Source: Riemerella anatipestifer_E (GTDB lineage: Bacteria > Bacteroidota > Bacteroidia > Flavobacteriales > Weeksellaceae). Taken from it: 64,000 nucleotides of DNA. The notes under the pieces were generated by a model. That model was not told the origin of the DNA, made no database searches, and was given only the letters and a program-made list of their open reading frames with translations. The first letter of the stretch is position 1. The number at the start of each line of letters is the position of its first letter. Of the stretch, positions 35,378 to 44,041 are shown one piece after another. Location of the stretch: assembly GCF_009932355.1 (NCBI RefSeq), contig NZ_LEKU01000016.1, positions 1 to 64,000 of the forward strand, in the 5' to 3' direction. The position numbers and the translations under genes are program-made.

Positions 35378-36172
35378 TTATACAGCAACAGGTGCTTTAA
35401 TACCCGAATGTGGGTGATAATTTTCTAGTGTGAAATCCTCAAACTTAAAATCAAAAAGGTCTTTTACGCTAGGGTTTAGTTTCATAGTAGGAAGCGGTCT
35501 AGGCTCTCTGGAGAGTTGTTTTTGTACTTGCTCAAAATGATTATTATAGATATGCACATCTCCAAACGAGTGAATATACTCACCTACTTCTAAGCCACAC
35601 ACTTGAGCTACCATCATCGTTAGCAATGCATAGCTAGCGATATTGAAAGGAACACCTAGAAAAACATCAGCACTCCTTTGATAAAGTTGTAGAGATAACT
35701 TACCATCGGCAACATAAAACTGAAACAAAGCGTGGCAAGGTGCTAGTGCCATATTAGGGATTTCGGCAGCATTCCACGCAGATACGATGAGTCTTCTACT
35801 ATCAGGATTAGTTTTAATTTGGTGTATAACCTCCGAGATTTGGTCTATAACCTTACCATCTGCACCCTTCCAGCTTCGCCATTGAGCACCATAGACAGGA
35901 CCTAAGTCGCCATTCTCGTCTGCCCATTCGTCCCAAATGCTTACGCCATTCTCGTTAAGATATTTAATATTGGTATCTCCTTTTAGAAACCAAAGGAGCT
36001 CGTAAATAATAGATTTAAGGTGTACCTTTTTTGTCGTAACTAGAGGGAAGCCCTTAGAAAGATCGTACCTAAGTTGATAACCAAAGACACTCCTTGTACC
36101 TGTGCCTGTTCTGTCGGTTTTATCTGTCCCGTGGTCTAGTATATGTTGAAGTAAGTCTAGATAGTTTTGCAT
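35378..36172 (-). CDS. thyA: Thymidylate synthase
   Basis: ThyA methylates dUMP to dTMP with methylene-tetrahydrofolate. The 264-residue length equals that of E. coli. The catalytic cysteine is C146 in ALAPCHALFQF, with RRLIVSAWN upstream, LYQRSADVFLGVPFNIASYA, and HIYNNHFEQ later. A TAAATTTG element lies on the minus strand about 19 bases upstream of the start. No dihydrofolate reductase gene is adjacent. Confidence 0.97.
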   Translation of the reverse strand: MQNYLDLLQHILDHGTDKTDRTGTGTRSVFGYQLRYDLSKGFPLVTTKKVHLKSIIYELLWFLKGDTNIKYLNENGVSIWDEWADENGDLGPVYGAQWRSWKGADGKVIDQISEVIHQIKTNPDSRRLIVSAWNAAEIPNMALAPCHALFQFYVADGKLSLQLYQRSADVFLGVPFNIASYALLTMMVAQVCGLEVGEYIHSFGDVHIYNNHFEQVQKQLSREPRPLPTMKLNPSVKDLFDFKFEDFTLENYHPHSGIKAPVAV

Positions 36173-36232
36173 TATAATCTTTTAAATCCCAAATTTAATG
36201 TTTTTTGGGAAGTATAAAAACTATGTAACAAA

Positions 36233-36257
36233 AAAGTCTCGGATTATCCGAGACTTT
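36233..36257 (-). terminator. Terminator after the T9SS cargo gene
   Basis: AAAGTCTCGG (36233-36242) pairs with CCGAGACTTT (36248-36257) and is followed by TTTTTTG on the minus strand, just after the stop at 36284. Confidence 0.85.
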
Positions 36258-36283
36258 AATGATAAATTAAAAATAAATTTGAT

Positions 36284-37048
36284 TTATTTCTTGATAATTT
36301 TTTGAGAAACTTTCTCACCGTTTACTTCTCCAGAAACAATGTAAACTCCTTTAGGTAGAGAAGACAGGTTAAGAGCCTCACCATTATTTACTTTAGCAGA
36401 TTTTACTAATTGCCCATTAACATTATAAATTTTAATGTCAGCATCTGTTCCAAATAGTAATTGTGTATCTACTACAGTGTTTTTAACTAAGTCGATTTTT
36501 TTAGCATTAACATCAGATACAGACATAGTTGACTTTTCTACTAAAGAGAAGTTGTCAAAGCTTGCATCTGCACCGTTATATGCTCTTACTGCAAAATCCA
36601 TAGATACTACAGTTGCAGGAGCTACAAACTCTACTTCATATTTAGTCCATTCAGTTGCAATACTAAGATAGCCATTGTTATTTCTTAGTGGGTCACTAGT
36701 GTTAGTGTTGTTTAGATAAATAACATTACCATTAGTATCTTTAAAATTACTCCAAATTCTTGCATCTCTTGATCTAGCGGCCTTGTAGTAGAAAGAAGCG
36801 ATGTAAGTTTTTCCCTCTGTTACAGGGATAGTTTGATAGAAACCAGTTGTAGCAGTAGGTTTGTAGTTTACATATTTATCTCCATCTTGAGCACCACCAG
36901 TAATTACTTCAGGAGCAGTATAGCTAGTATTAAAACCAGCCTTCCAATCTGAAAAATCATTTTCAAATGAAGGATTTTGTACTAAATTTTGTGCCGAAAC
37001 TGTTGCTACTAAAGCTACCGTAGCCATTAAAGAATAAAACTTTCTCAT
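36284..37048 (-). CDS. Type IX secretion cargo with a carbohydrate-binding-like domain
   Basis: A 254-residue protein with signal peptide MRKFYSLMATVALVATVSAQ. Residues about 20-175 have NLVQNPSFENDFSDWKAG and a C-terminal ASFDNFSLVEK, the layout of CBM4/9-like jelly-roll domains. The last 75 residues (VYIVSGEVNGEKVSQKIIKK end) are a type A T9SS sorting domain, which directs export through the Por/Sprf system and surface attachment. No catalytic domain is present, so it probably binds a polymer or acts as a small adhesin. A TAAATTTG box lies upstream. Confidence 0.85.
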   Translation of the reverse strand: MRKFYSLMATVALVATVSAQNLVQNPSFENDFSDWKAGFNTSYTAPEVITGGAQDGDKYVNYKPTATTGFYQTIPVTEGKTYIASFYYKAARSRDARIWSNFKDTNGNVIYLNNTNTSDPLRNNNGYLSIATEWTKYEVEFVAPATVVSMDFAVRAYNGADASFDNFSLVEKSTMSVSDVNAKKIDLVKNTVVDTQLLFGTDADIKIYNVNGQLVKSAKVNNGEALNLSSLPKGVYIVSGEVNGEKVSQKIIKK

Positions 37049-37160
37049 AATATTATTTTTTTGTTGAAATTATTATTTGCCCCAAATTTAAAAACTTTAT
37101 TTCGGAAAAGAAGAAAAAGCCAATATGATTTATATTAAGTTTTGTTAATATTTCGTTATG

Positions 37161-37168
37161 TAAATTTG
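37161..37168 (+). promoter_or_regulatory. -7 element of the large barrel-protein gene
   Basis: TAAATTTG ends seven bases before the possible TTG start at 37176. A TTG lies 16 bases upstream (37142-37144). Confidence 0.5.
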
Positions 37169-37175
37169 CAACTTC

Positions 37176-40100
37176 TTGTTTGGTTATATCTTGAAGTATA
37201 TAGTCGCTTTGCTCATGGTTTGGTTTAACTCATATATGGTATATGGGCAAGTATTTTCTTGGCATAACCCTCATCTTAAAGACTCTACAAAGAAAGATAG
37301 CCTTATCATAGCTAATATCAACAAGGAGGTTTTTACAAGAGATACTTTGGATTTTATAAAGTTACAACAGAGAAGTATTGTAGAGAAGCTAGAGCTTCCG
37401 TCTGCCAGTAAATCTCAACTAGATTTAGGTGACCTTAATACTCAAGGGGCTATTATCAGAGGGATTTCTTTTGGTAATGCCCAAGGCTCATCGGTGCAAA
37501 GCTCAATGGATTTACAGATTTCGGGTAAACTAAGCCAAGAGGTATCTATTTTAGCCAGTATCTCGGACCATAATCTTCCGATACAGGCAGATGGTTATAC
37601 ACAAACATTAGACGAGTTTGATAAAATTTTTGTCCAACTTAATATCAAAAAAAAATCAATCCTTCGAGCGGGACATTTGGATTTGAATGATGAAACGACT
37701 TACTTCGGAAGGTATCAAAGGCGTAGTCTAGGGCTAGAGTTTCAAACCAAAATGGGAAAGAAAAATCCAACTTCTATACATTTATCGGCTGGGGTGGCTC
37801 GTAGCGAATTTCATAGAATTAGGTTTCAAGGAGTGGAAGGCAATCAAGGTCCTTATAGGCTGTCAGGCAAGAATGGAGAAACCTTCATCACTATTATATC
37901 TGGCTCCGAACAGGTGTTTATTGATGGCGTTTTAATGAAGAGAGGAGAGAACTTAGATTATATCATTAACTACAATACGGGAGAGGTTACCTTTACGAGT
38001 TTTAGACCTATTTACAGTCAAAATTTCATTACCATTTCATACAACTATACCAACCGAAACTACACGCGTTTTCTAGTTACTGGAGGAGTGGAACATCAGC
38101 GAGAGAAATTGAAACTTGGGCTTAATTGGTTTCTTGAAAGTGATAACAAAAATGCACCTCTATCACTTAATTTAAGTGAAGAAGACCAAAAGATATTGGC
38201 ACAGGCAGGGAGTAATTCTGTTTTGATGGTATCTCCATCTGGGGTTGAAACGGCTTACGATGTTAATAAAATTCTTTACCGAAAAGTAAGCGATGCTAAT
38301 GGAGATTACTATGAGTTTTCTACCGATGCTAATGAAAAACTTTATCAAGTTTCCTTTTCTTACACAGGGCAAAATGTGGGCGATTATACACTGAAACAAA
38401 CTACGAATAACGGTCGGGTTTTTGAGTATGTGGGACAGGGTAGAGGCGACTATTCTGCGTTGCGAAAGTTACCAGCACCCCAAAAAATACAGGTGCTTTC
38501 GGCTAATGTTTCTTATTTGTTGAATCAAGGCTATGTGGGAGCTGATGTTTCGTTAAGTCATTACGATGTTAATTTATTTTCTTCCAAAAATAATGATGAA
38601 AATAAAGGCTACGCTGCACGAATAGTAGGGGCAAAAACCTTTACTAAAGGTCAATGGAAGGGTACGCCAAGTTTTGAGTTTCAGCATATCAATAAGCAGT
38701 TTCATATCTTGGACCGTCTCAATAATGTGGAGTTCGCTAGAGATTTTAATCTTTCTCAAGAGTTTAATCACAGAACACAAAACAGACTTACATTTGGTTT
38801 TTTAAATGAATGGAAGCAAGGCTCTGCACTCAACTATACGCTTAATTTCCTCAACGAAGCTGGTACTTATCAAGGGATTAAAAACGATTTGAATTTTAAA
38901 TGGATACAAAATAAATGGCTTACAGAAGGTAATGTATCTTACCTTAATACCAATTCGGATTTTCAGGATACTCGTTTTGTAAGAGGTCTTGCTTCTACTT
39001 CATACTTAGGCGAAAAAGGAAGTTGGACATTGGGAGGGCAAATGGAACATAACCTTAAAAACTTCAATAATATCCAAAAAACAGATGCCACGAGTTTTGC
39101 GTGGCGAGAGCTATTTATACAGAAAAAAATAGGTAATGAAAACAGAACTTTATTCCTAACGAAACTTTATCTACGAGAGAATGACTCTGTGAGAAATGCA
39201 GGTTTAGAAAAGGTAAATCATATTTTGGGGGCAATGGTGGAGAGCCAAATTATTAAAAATGAAAAAACAACTCTTACGGCATTGGCTCATTATCGTAAGT
39301 TTTATCATACTTCGGAATCGTTGGTTCAGAATCAAAATCAGGATTTTGTAGTGGGGAATATTTTATATCATCAGCAGTTGTTTAATAATGGAGCTAGGCT
39401 TCAAGCCTTTTATGAATTGGGCAATGGGCAAGAGGCACAAAGGGAGTTTCAGTATCTAAAAGTAACCGATGGACAGGGGATTTACAAATGGACAGACTAC
39501 AACGGCGATGGGGTGCAACAGTTAGACGAGTTTGAAGTAGCGGAATATGCTGATTTAGCTCGATATATAAGGGTTTATACCAATACAATAAAATATTTAC
39601 CTTCTAATAAAAACAAACTTCAGCTGTCGTTATTCATCAGTCCAGCACAGATATTTAACTCTCAAAATCGTTTTGTGAAAAGGTGGAACTTTAATCTTTC
39701 GCTTTTATCTCAAAATTCTTTTTATAAAAAAGACCGTGTTTTGGTTTGGAATCCGTTTGAAAAACAACAAAATCAAATTCTAAAAAATCAAAACTTCTTG
39801 GCAATGGCACAATTTTTACCTAATGAGGTTTCGGGGTGGAATGGCACTTACCGATTGATATTAAACGATAACTTAATAAATGCTAATTTCAGTTTAGAGT
39901 CTAAAAAGCAGTCTTCTCACTTTGTGAATATTGGCTATTGGTTCAATAAAAATCTTAGAGCGGATTGGGAAAATCAGTATCAGAGTTTAACTAATGCTTC
40001 GGAGATGTTTAAATCTAGAGATTATCATTTAATTCATCTAGAAACACGCCCAAAATTAACCTATAAACTTACAGAGGCTATACAAGCAGAGCTATCTTCT

Positions 40101-40421
40101 GCACTAAAACAAAAACAAAGGCTGGACGGAGAAGAGCATTTAAAAACCTTTGACCTTACAGGAAGTTTACAATGGGAACGTTCTAAGACTTCGGTTAGGG
40201 GAAGTTTTTCGTTCATCAATAATGATTTTAAAGGCAATAGTTTTAGTTTGGTGGGCAACCAAATGCTGGAAGGACTTAAAGTGGGTAAAAATCAGGTATG
40301 GACAGTGTTTTTGCAACAGTCTATAAATTCATTTATAAAACTTAACCTCAACTATGAGGGACGAAACTCTGGAGACAGAACCATACACATAGGAAGTGTG
40401 CAAGTGAGGGCAGGGTTTTAG
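37176..40421 (+). CDS. Very large predicted outer-membrane beta-barrel protein, unknown function
   Basis: The start is a TTG at 37176 or, more likely, a TTG at 37191, which gives the classical signal peptide KYIVALLMVWFNSYMVYGQ. The protein has about 1076-1081 residues. The N-terminal third has LGDLNTQGAIIRGISFGNAQG and GKLSQEVSILASISDHNLPIQADG, followed by FQGVEGNQGPYRL, SGSEQVFIDGVLMKRGENLDYIINYNTGEVTFT; similar segments occur in uncharacterised Bacteroidota surface proteins. The rest is alternating beta strands ending in VQVRAGF, an aromatic C-terminus typical of outer-membrane barrels. No plug or TonB box is seen. A bidirectional terminator follows. Confidence 0.8.
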   Translation: MFGYILKYIVALLMVWFNSYMVYGQVFSWHNPHLKDSTKKDSLIIANINKEVFTRDTLDFIKLQQRSIVEKLELPSASKSQLDLGDLNTQGAIIRGISFGNAQGSSVQSSMDLQISGKLSQEVSILASISDHNLPIQADGYTQTLDEFDKIFVQLNIKKKSILRAGHLDLNDETTYFGRYQRRSLGLEFQTKMGKKNPTSIHLSAGVARSEFHRIRFQGVEGNQGPYRLSGKNGETFITIISGSEQVFIDGVLMKRGENLDYIINYNTGEVTFTSFRPIYSQNFITISYNYTNRNYTRFLVTGGVEHQREKLKLGLNWFLESDNKNAPLSLNLSEEDQKILAQAGSNSVLMVSPSGVETAYDVNKILYRKVSDANGDYYEFSTDANEKLYQVSFSYTGQNVGDYTLKQTTNNGRVFEYVGQGRGDYSALRKLPAPQKIQVLSANVSYLLNQGYVGADVSLSHYDVNLFSSKNNDENKGYAARIVGAKTFTKGQWKGTPSFEFQHINKQFHILDRLNNVEFARDFNLSQEFNHRTQNRLTFGFLNEWKQGSALNYTLNFLNEAGTYQGIKNDLNFKWIQNKWLTEGNVSYLNTNSDFQDTRFVRGLASTSYLGEKGSWTLGGQMEHNLKNFNNIQKTDATSFAWRELFIQKKIGNENRTLFLTKLYLRENDSVRNAGLEKVNHILGAMVESQIIKNEKTTLTALAHYRKFYHTSESLVQNQNQDFVVGNILYHQQLFNNGARLQAFYELGNGQEAQREFQYLKVTDGQGIYKWTDYNGDGVQQLDEFEVAEYADLARYIRVYTNTIKYLPSNKNKLQLSLFISPAQIFNSQNRFVKRWNFNLSLLSQNSFYKKDRVLVWNPFEKQQNQILKNQNFLAMAQFLPNEVSGWNGTYRLILNDNLINANFSLESKKQSSHFVNIGYWFNKNLRADWENQYQSLTNASEMFKSRDYHLIHLETRPKLTYKLTEAIQAELSSALKQKQRLDGEEHLKTFDLTGSLQWERSKTSVRGSFSFINNDFKGNSFSLVGNQMLEGLKVGKNQVWTVFLQQSINSFIKLNLNYEGRNSGDRTIHIGSVQVRAGF

Positions 40422-40446
40422 AGTGCTTTATAAAATGTAACCTATA

Positions 40447-40478
40447 AAAAAAGACTGCTAATTTTAGCAGTCTTTTTT
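40447..40478. terminator. Bidirectional terminator
   Basis: A perfect 14-bp stem, AAAAAAGACTGCTA with TAGCAGTCTTTTTT, around a four-base loop serves both convergent genes. Confidence 0.85.
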
Positions 40479-40483
40479 GTTGA

Positions 40484-40804
40484 TTAGTCAATAGGAACTG
40501 GTCCATATTGGTTTTCTCTTTCCTCCCCTTTTATAATGAGTAAATAGATATTATAAAAAGGAATTAATAGAAACCAACCGCTTTTACCTACATCGTGCAT
40601 TCTTCTTACAGCGATAGCTAAACTAGGTAGTAGTAAAGCCAATGAATATAAAATACCTAAAATCTCTACAAAACTTGATGCAAAGGAAAATAAAAAATTG
40701 ATTCCTACAAAAGTCCAATAAGCTTTTCTGCTACTTCTCCCTTTAAAATCAGCGTAATGATTTTTAATCACGCCTATGAAATAATTGTTTAAATTCTCGC
40801 CCAT
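40484..40804 (-). CDS. DUF805 family membrane protein
   Basis: A 106-residue inner-membrane protein with the DUF805 signature: the FKGRSSRKAYWTF entry, two hydrophobic helices, RRMHDVGKSGWFLLIPFYNIYLLI and the GPVP end. The family function is unknown. It follows the 148-residue membrane protein gene by 30 bases in a run of five small minus-strand genes. Confidence 0.85.
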   Translation of the reverse strand: MGENLNNYFIGVIKNHYADFKGRSSRKAYWTFVGINFLFSFASSFVEILGILYSLALLLPSLAIAVRRMHDVGKSGWFLLIPFYNIYLLIIKGEERENQYGPVPID

Positions 40805-40834
40805 TTTTTGAATATTTTTATTTGTTGTTGTTTT

Positions 40835-41281
40835 TTACTCTTGTTTATTTTTAGGGTTTCTTGAATAATAGATGATAGCATAAATGACAGTCCCTATGAT
40901 GACCAAAATGAATATTACAAGCCCTGAATATCTATCGTAAAAACTCAGTTTTTTCAACTCTTCAGCAGGCGGTAATTGGTTTTCTTTGATTATCCAGTTG
41001 ATGTCCTGAGGAGAAAGGTTGTAGTAAACATCATTATACTTGGAGCTTACGCCAACCAAAACAGGTTCTTTGGTAATCCAAAAAGATGAGCCTTTTATTA
41101 CAAACTCTCCATACAGTATGCCGAGATTGATGTAATCATCTGTTCCGTCGATAGCATAATCATTAGTTTTTGGAAGTTCTGCTACTACTTTTATTCTTTC
41201 TACATTGCCAGATTTTCTAGCAGCGTATGTTTGTGTATAACCTGTTATCAGCAAACACAATCCTAAAAATAATTGCTTCAT
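40835..41281 (-). CDS. Small membrane protein of unknown function, paralogue of the next gene
   Basis: A 148-residue protein with signal peptide MKQLFLGLCLLITGYTQTYAA and a single helix near the C-terminus (LVIFILVIIGTVIYAIIYY). It shares with its neighbour at 41286-41753 the pattern AELP/ADLPNT-DY, Y-NLGI/VDLGI, FWITKEP-LVG(V/L)SS, YYxL, ELKKLSFYDR. The lumenal part is therefore likely a small folded domain on a membrane stem. No known family is recognised. It lies 4 bases behind the neighbour. Confidence 0.7.
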   Translation of the reverse strand: MKQLFLGLCLLITGYTQTYAARKSGNVERIKVVAELPKTNDYAIDGTDDYINLGILYGEFVIKGSSFWITKEPVLVGVSSKYNDVYYNLSPQDINWIIKENQLPPAEELKKLSFYDRYSGLVIFILVIIGTVIYAIIYYSRNPKNKQE

Positions 41282-41285
41282 TCAG

Positions 41286-41753
41286 TTAATTTTCTTCTTT
41301 CTTCTCTTCCTCTTCTTCTTCATTAGAACCAAAGAACATACTGTATCCTAAATACAAGACAATAATTCCTAGTATAACTAGTTTCCCCCAATGTCTATCA
41401 AGAAAACTTAACTTTGCTAACTCTTCTGCACTAGCTAATTTGTTTTCTTTGATGATGTCTTTAATCTGTTGGTCGGTTAATTCGTAATAAATTTCTTTGT
41501 TAATAGAGCTAAGTCCTACCAATGTTGGCTCTTCTGTTATCCAAACAGGCATCCACGCTATATGGAAATACCTATACTTTATCCCTAAATCTACATATTC
41601 CCCAGGACGGTCTTGGTAATCTTCCGTATTGGGTAGGTCTGCTACCATTTCTAGTTTTTCTGTTGTTCCTATCGGAATAACTTTAGCCGCTTGTACTTGG
41701 TTAGAAAATAACCCCATAACTGCAAAACACAGTCCTAAAAATAGATTTTTCAT
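41286..41753 (-). CDS. Small membrane protein of unknown function, paralogue of the preceding gene
   Basis: A 155-residue protein with signal peptide MKNLFLGLCFAVMGLFSNQVQA, a soluble part with VADLPNTEDY and VWITEEPTLVGLSS, and a C-terminal helix LVILGIIVLYLGYSMFF followed by an all-acidic tail rich in Glu and Lys. It is a clear duplicate of the 40835-41281 product, mostly diverged in the tail. No function can be given. Confidence 0.7.
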   Translation of the reverse strand: MKNLFLGLCFAVMGLFSNQVQAAKVIPIGTTEKLEMVADLPNTEDYQDRPGEYVDLGIKYRYFHIAWMPVWITEEPTLVGLSSINKEIYYELTDQQIKDIIKENKLASAEELAKLSFLDRHWGKLVILGIIVLYLGYSMFFGSNEEEEEEKKEEN

Positions 41754-41785
41754 AAATGCTTATATTTGTTAATGTTTAAAAGTTT

Positions 41786-42298
41786 TTATATCTGACCTTT
41801 TGCTTTTTTATTTTCTGTAAGAATCTCTTTAAGGATTTGTTCACTATCTACAGGTTCGCTACCTAGAAAGAAGTTGTATCCTACAATCATAAATTTTTCT
41901 TTGATACCGTTCTTTTCCATGGTTACTAGATTATAGGTGTCCTTTCTCAATTTTATGCCTTCTCCTGATACTTGGATATGTTTAGCATTAGTGAAATTCA
42001 TGGTTTTTACATCTACTATTTCTGAAAGTTCATAAACTTTAGTTGGACGGAAATATTTTTTTAGATGTAGCTGGTTATTCTTGATGGTTGCCTTGCAGAT
42101 TATAGCCCATATCCATAGGAAAAGTATAGCTATGCCCCCGAAAATTAAACCGAAAATAATGGTTTTGAGTGTACCATGTTCTCCTCCCATTAGAATATAA
42201 AAGAATAGGGCAAAGATAGGTGGCATAAAGATAAGCCCTGCCCAAAAACTTAAATCAGTGTATTTTCCTGATAGTTTTACATCTTGGTATTGTTTCAT
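41786..42298 (-). CDS. Small membrane protein with PH-like domain, paralogue of the next gene
   Basis: A 170-residue protein starting MKQYQDVKLSGKYTDLSFWAG, with two hydrophobic helices in the first 75 residues and a beta-rich C-terminal half (IKNNQLHLKKYFRPTKVYELSEIVDV) that looks like a bacterial PH domain facing the cytoplasm. It shares most of these motifs with the upstream gene. The function is unknown. It lies 20 bases behind the paralogue. Confidence 0.7.
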   Translation of the reverse strand: MKQYQDVKLSGKYTDLSFWAGLIFMPPIFALFFYILMGGEHGTLKTIIFGLIFGGIAILFLWIWAIICKATIKNNQLHLKKYFRPTKVYELSEIVDVKTMNFTNAKHIQVSGEGIKLRKDTYNLVTMEKNGIKEKFMIVGYNFFLGSEPVDSEQILKEILTENKKAKGQI

Positions 42299-42318
42299 AG
42301 TTATTTTTCTTTTAAAGT

Positions 42319-42831
42319 TTATACTTGATTTTTTAACTTTTTACTCTCTGCGAAAATATCTTTTAACATTTGCTGTGTGTCCACTGGCTCTTTGTCTATA
42401 TGGATATTTTGAGCAATGATAACAAAGTGCTCTTTCACACCATGTTTTTCGACGGTTAGCCAATTATAACTTTCTTTCCCTGCTTGCACACCATTTTTTC
42501 CAAATTTAATGGTATCTGTTTTTCCAATCCCAAAAGTCTTAAGCCCTACAACCTCGGACAAATCATACACTTTAGTTGGACGGAAGAACTTGGTTAAATG
42601 CAGTTTATTATTCTTGATTTCTGCCTTGGACATAATCACCCAAACCCATAAGAAAATAAGTGTGATAATAGTAAAAAGTACCCCAAAACCAATTTCGTTC
42701 ATAGTTATAGGTTCTCTTGAAAAGACAGCATAAAACAAAAGTCCAAGCATAGGAAATATAAACAAGACACCTGCCCAAAACATTAGTACAGCGTAGAGTC
42801 CCGATAGTTTTACATCTTGGTATTGTTTCAT
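42319..42831 (-). CDS. Small membrane protein with PH-like domain, paralogue of the preceding gene
   Basis: I choose the ATG at 42831 (MKQYQDVKLSGLYAVLMFWAG) because the resulting 170-residue protein equals its duplicate in length and N-terminus. It has two membrane helices, then IKNNKLHLTKFFRPTKVYDLSEVVGL and a C-terminal part, as in the duplicate. It appears to be the first gene of the unit: a regulatory box and the only sizeable gap lie upstream. Confidence 0.7.
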   Translation of the reverse strand: MKQYQDVKLSGLYAVLMFWAGVLFIFPMLGLLFYAVFSREPITMNEIGFGVLFTIITLIFLWVWVIMSKAEIKNNKLHLTKFFRPTKVYDLSEVVGLKTFGIGKTDTIKFGKNGVQAGKESYNWLTVEKHGVKEHFVIIAQNIHIDKEPVDTQQMLKDIFAESKKLKNQV

Positions 42832-42891
42832 TTTAGTTGATTTCCGATAGAGCAAAATTATGTGTTAAAGCGAAAATGAAGAGAAAATAAA

Positions 42892-42964
42892 CGTCTACAA
42901 AGTGTCTATAAGTTTATTAAATGGTTGGTTTTAAAGTGTAAATACAAAGAACTACAAACAGTAG
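42892..42964 (-). promoter_or_regulatory. Shared promoter box upstream of the duplicated-gene unit
   Basis: CGTCTACAAAGTGTCTATAA at 42892-42911 matches CGTCTACATAGTATCTACAA at 45910-45929 in 17 of 20 positions. In the gene direction it reads as a direct repeat TAGAC-N6-TAGAC, one helical turn apart. A CTAC-GTAG palindrome lies at 42951-42964. The gap 42832-43114 holds no other gene. Confidence 0.45.
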
Positions 42965-43114
42965 TTTTTAGAAGGTTCGATTGTGTGGATTGATGTATTA
43001 AGGTTAAAGTTTTCATCTAAATATTTAAAATTATGGGATATAATGGCATATTAAAAAGTGACAAATAGTTATCTTTGTAGTATCAAAATTTCGTATAATT
43101 TAAAGTTTATTTCT

Positions 43115-43967
43115 ATGAAAAAGGTATTTTATTTATTATCTATGACAGTTTTGCCTGCATTTTTTGCGGTGTCTTGTAACCGAAATTGATGAACCTACTA
43201 CTCCTAAAGAGGAGTTGCTATTGCCTTCTAAGGTAGAAGAAACCTATTACAACAATTACGATAACACGCAGAGAACATCAGTTTATGATTTTACTTATAA
43301 TGGGACTAAACTTACTGAAATGGTTAGTCGTGATGGAGAGGGGAATACTGCTTTTTCTTACCAAGATAATCTTCTTGTTAAGGTAAAAAGTGATGAAGAG
43401 GAAAGGTTGTTTGAATATGATAGTAAGGGGAATTTAGTTAAAGAAACTCTAGTGTCAAGTTATGGTGGTACTACTACTACAGATATCTATACTTATGAAC
43501 TTAGTGGGAGCAGTGTAAATGTAACCTACAATAGGAAAAATGTAAATGGGGGTGAACTAAGGTTAGAGGATGTGGGAACTTATACCTACACACTTACGCC
43601 TAATAAACAGGTAATGAAGGTTGTAGGAAAGAAAACCTCAACAAATTATTATGGCTCCTCGCCGTATGTTTATGAAACGACTAAGGAAGAAAGTTATACT
43701 TACGACGATAAAAATTCAATTTTTAAGAATATTAGCGGTTTTGGTAAGTTGGGGTATTCTCAATTTGTGTTAGGTGCCTCATTGGGCAGTTTCAATAATG
43801 TACTGACTACAAGTAGTAAAGAGGTAGATAATATGAGTGTTTACACGCATACAGAAGCCTATAAGTATACTTATAATGATAAAAACTTTCCTACAGAGTT
43901 TGAGAATAGTTTGGATGATAAGAAATACAAGACCTCTAAGATAGAATACAAAACCGTTACTAAGTAG
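43115..43967 (+). pseudogene. Lipoprotein with a one-base frameshift at the lipobox
   Basis: The ATG at 43115 encodes a lipoprotein signal peptide, MKKVFYLLSMTV then AFFAVSC, with the lipid-accepting cysteine at residue 21. It then runs into a TGA at 43187. The frame +1 to it is open to 43967 (EIDEPTTPKEE then about 265 residues). Dropping one base of the CC at 43180-43181 gives SCNEIDEP and a complete protein of about 283 residues. The mature part has repeating Y/N/G-rich motifs such as EYDSKGNLVKET and SYTYDDKN, as in uncharacterised Bacteroidota YD-like lipoproteins. The frame could also be read as starting at 43164, but then the signal peptide would be lost. Confidence 0.65.
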
Positions 43968-43990
43968 TGTTTTAGCACAGTATCATACAA

Positions 43991-44020
43991 AAAAATCGGA
44001 GGGGAAGCTCTCCGATTTTT
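43991..44020. terminator. Bidirectional terminator between the lipoprotein and TPR-LuxR genes
   Basis: A 10-bp stem, AAAAATCGGA with TCCGATTTTT, sits between two convergent genes and has T-runs on both strands. Confidence 0.8.
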
Positions 44021-44041
44021 TGTATTGTAAACTTTGTATTA

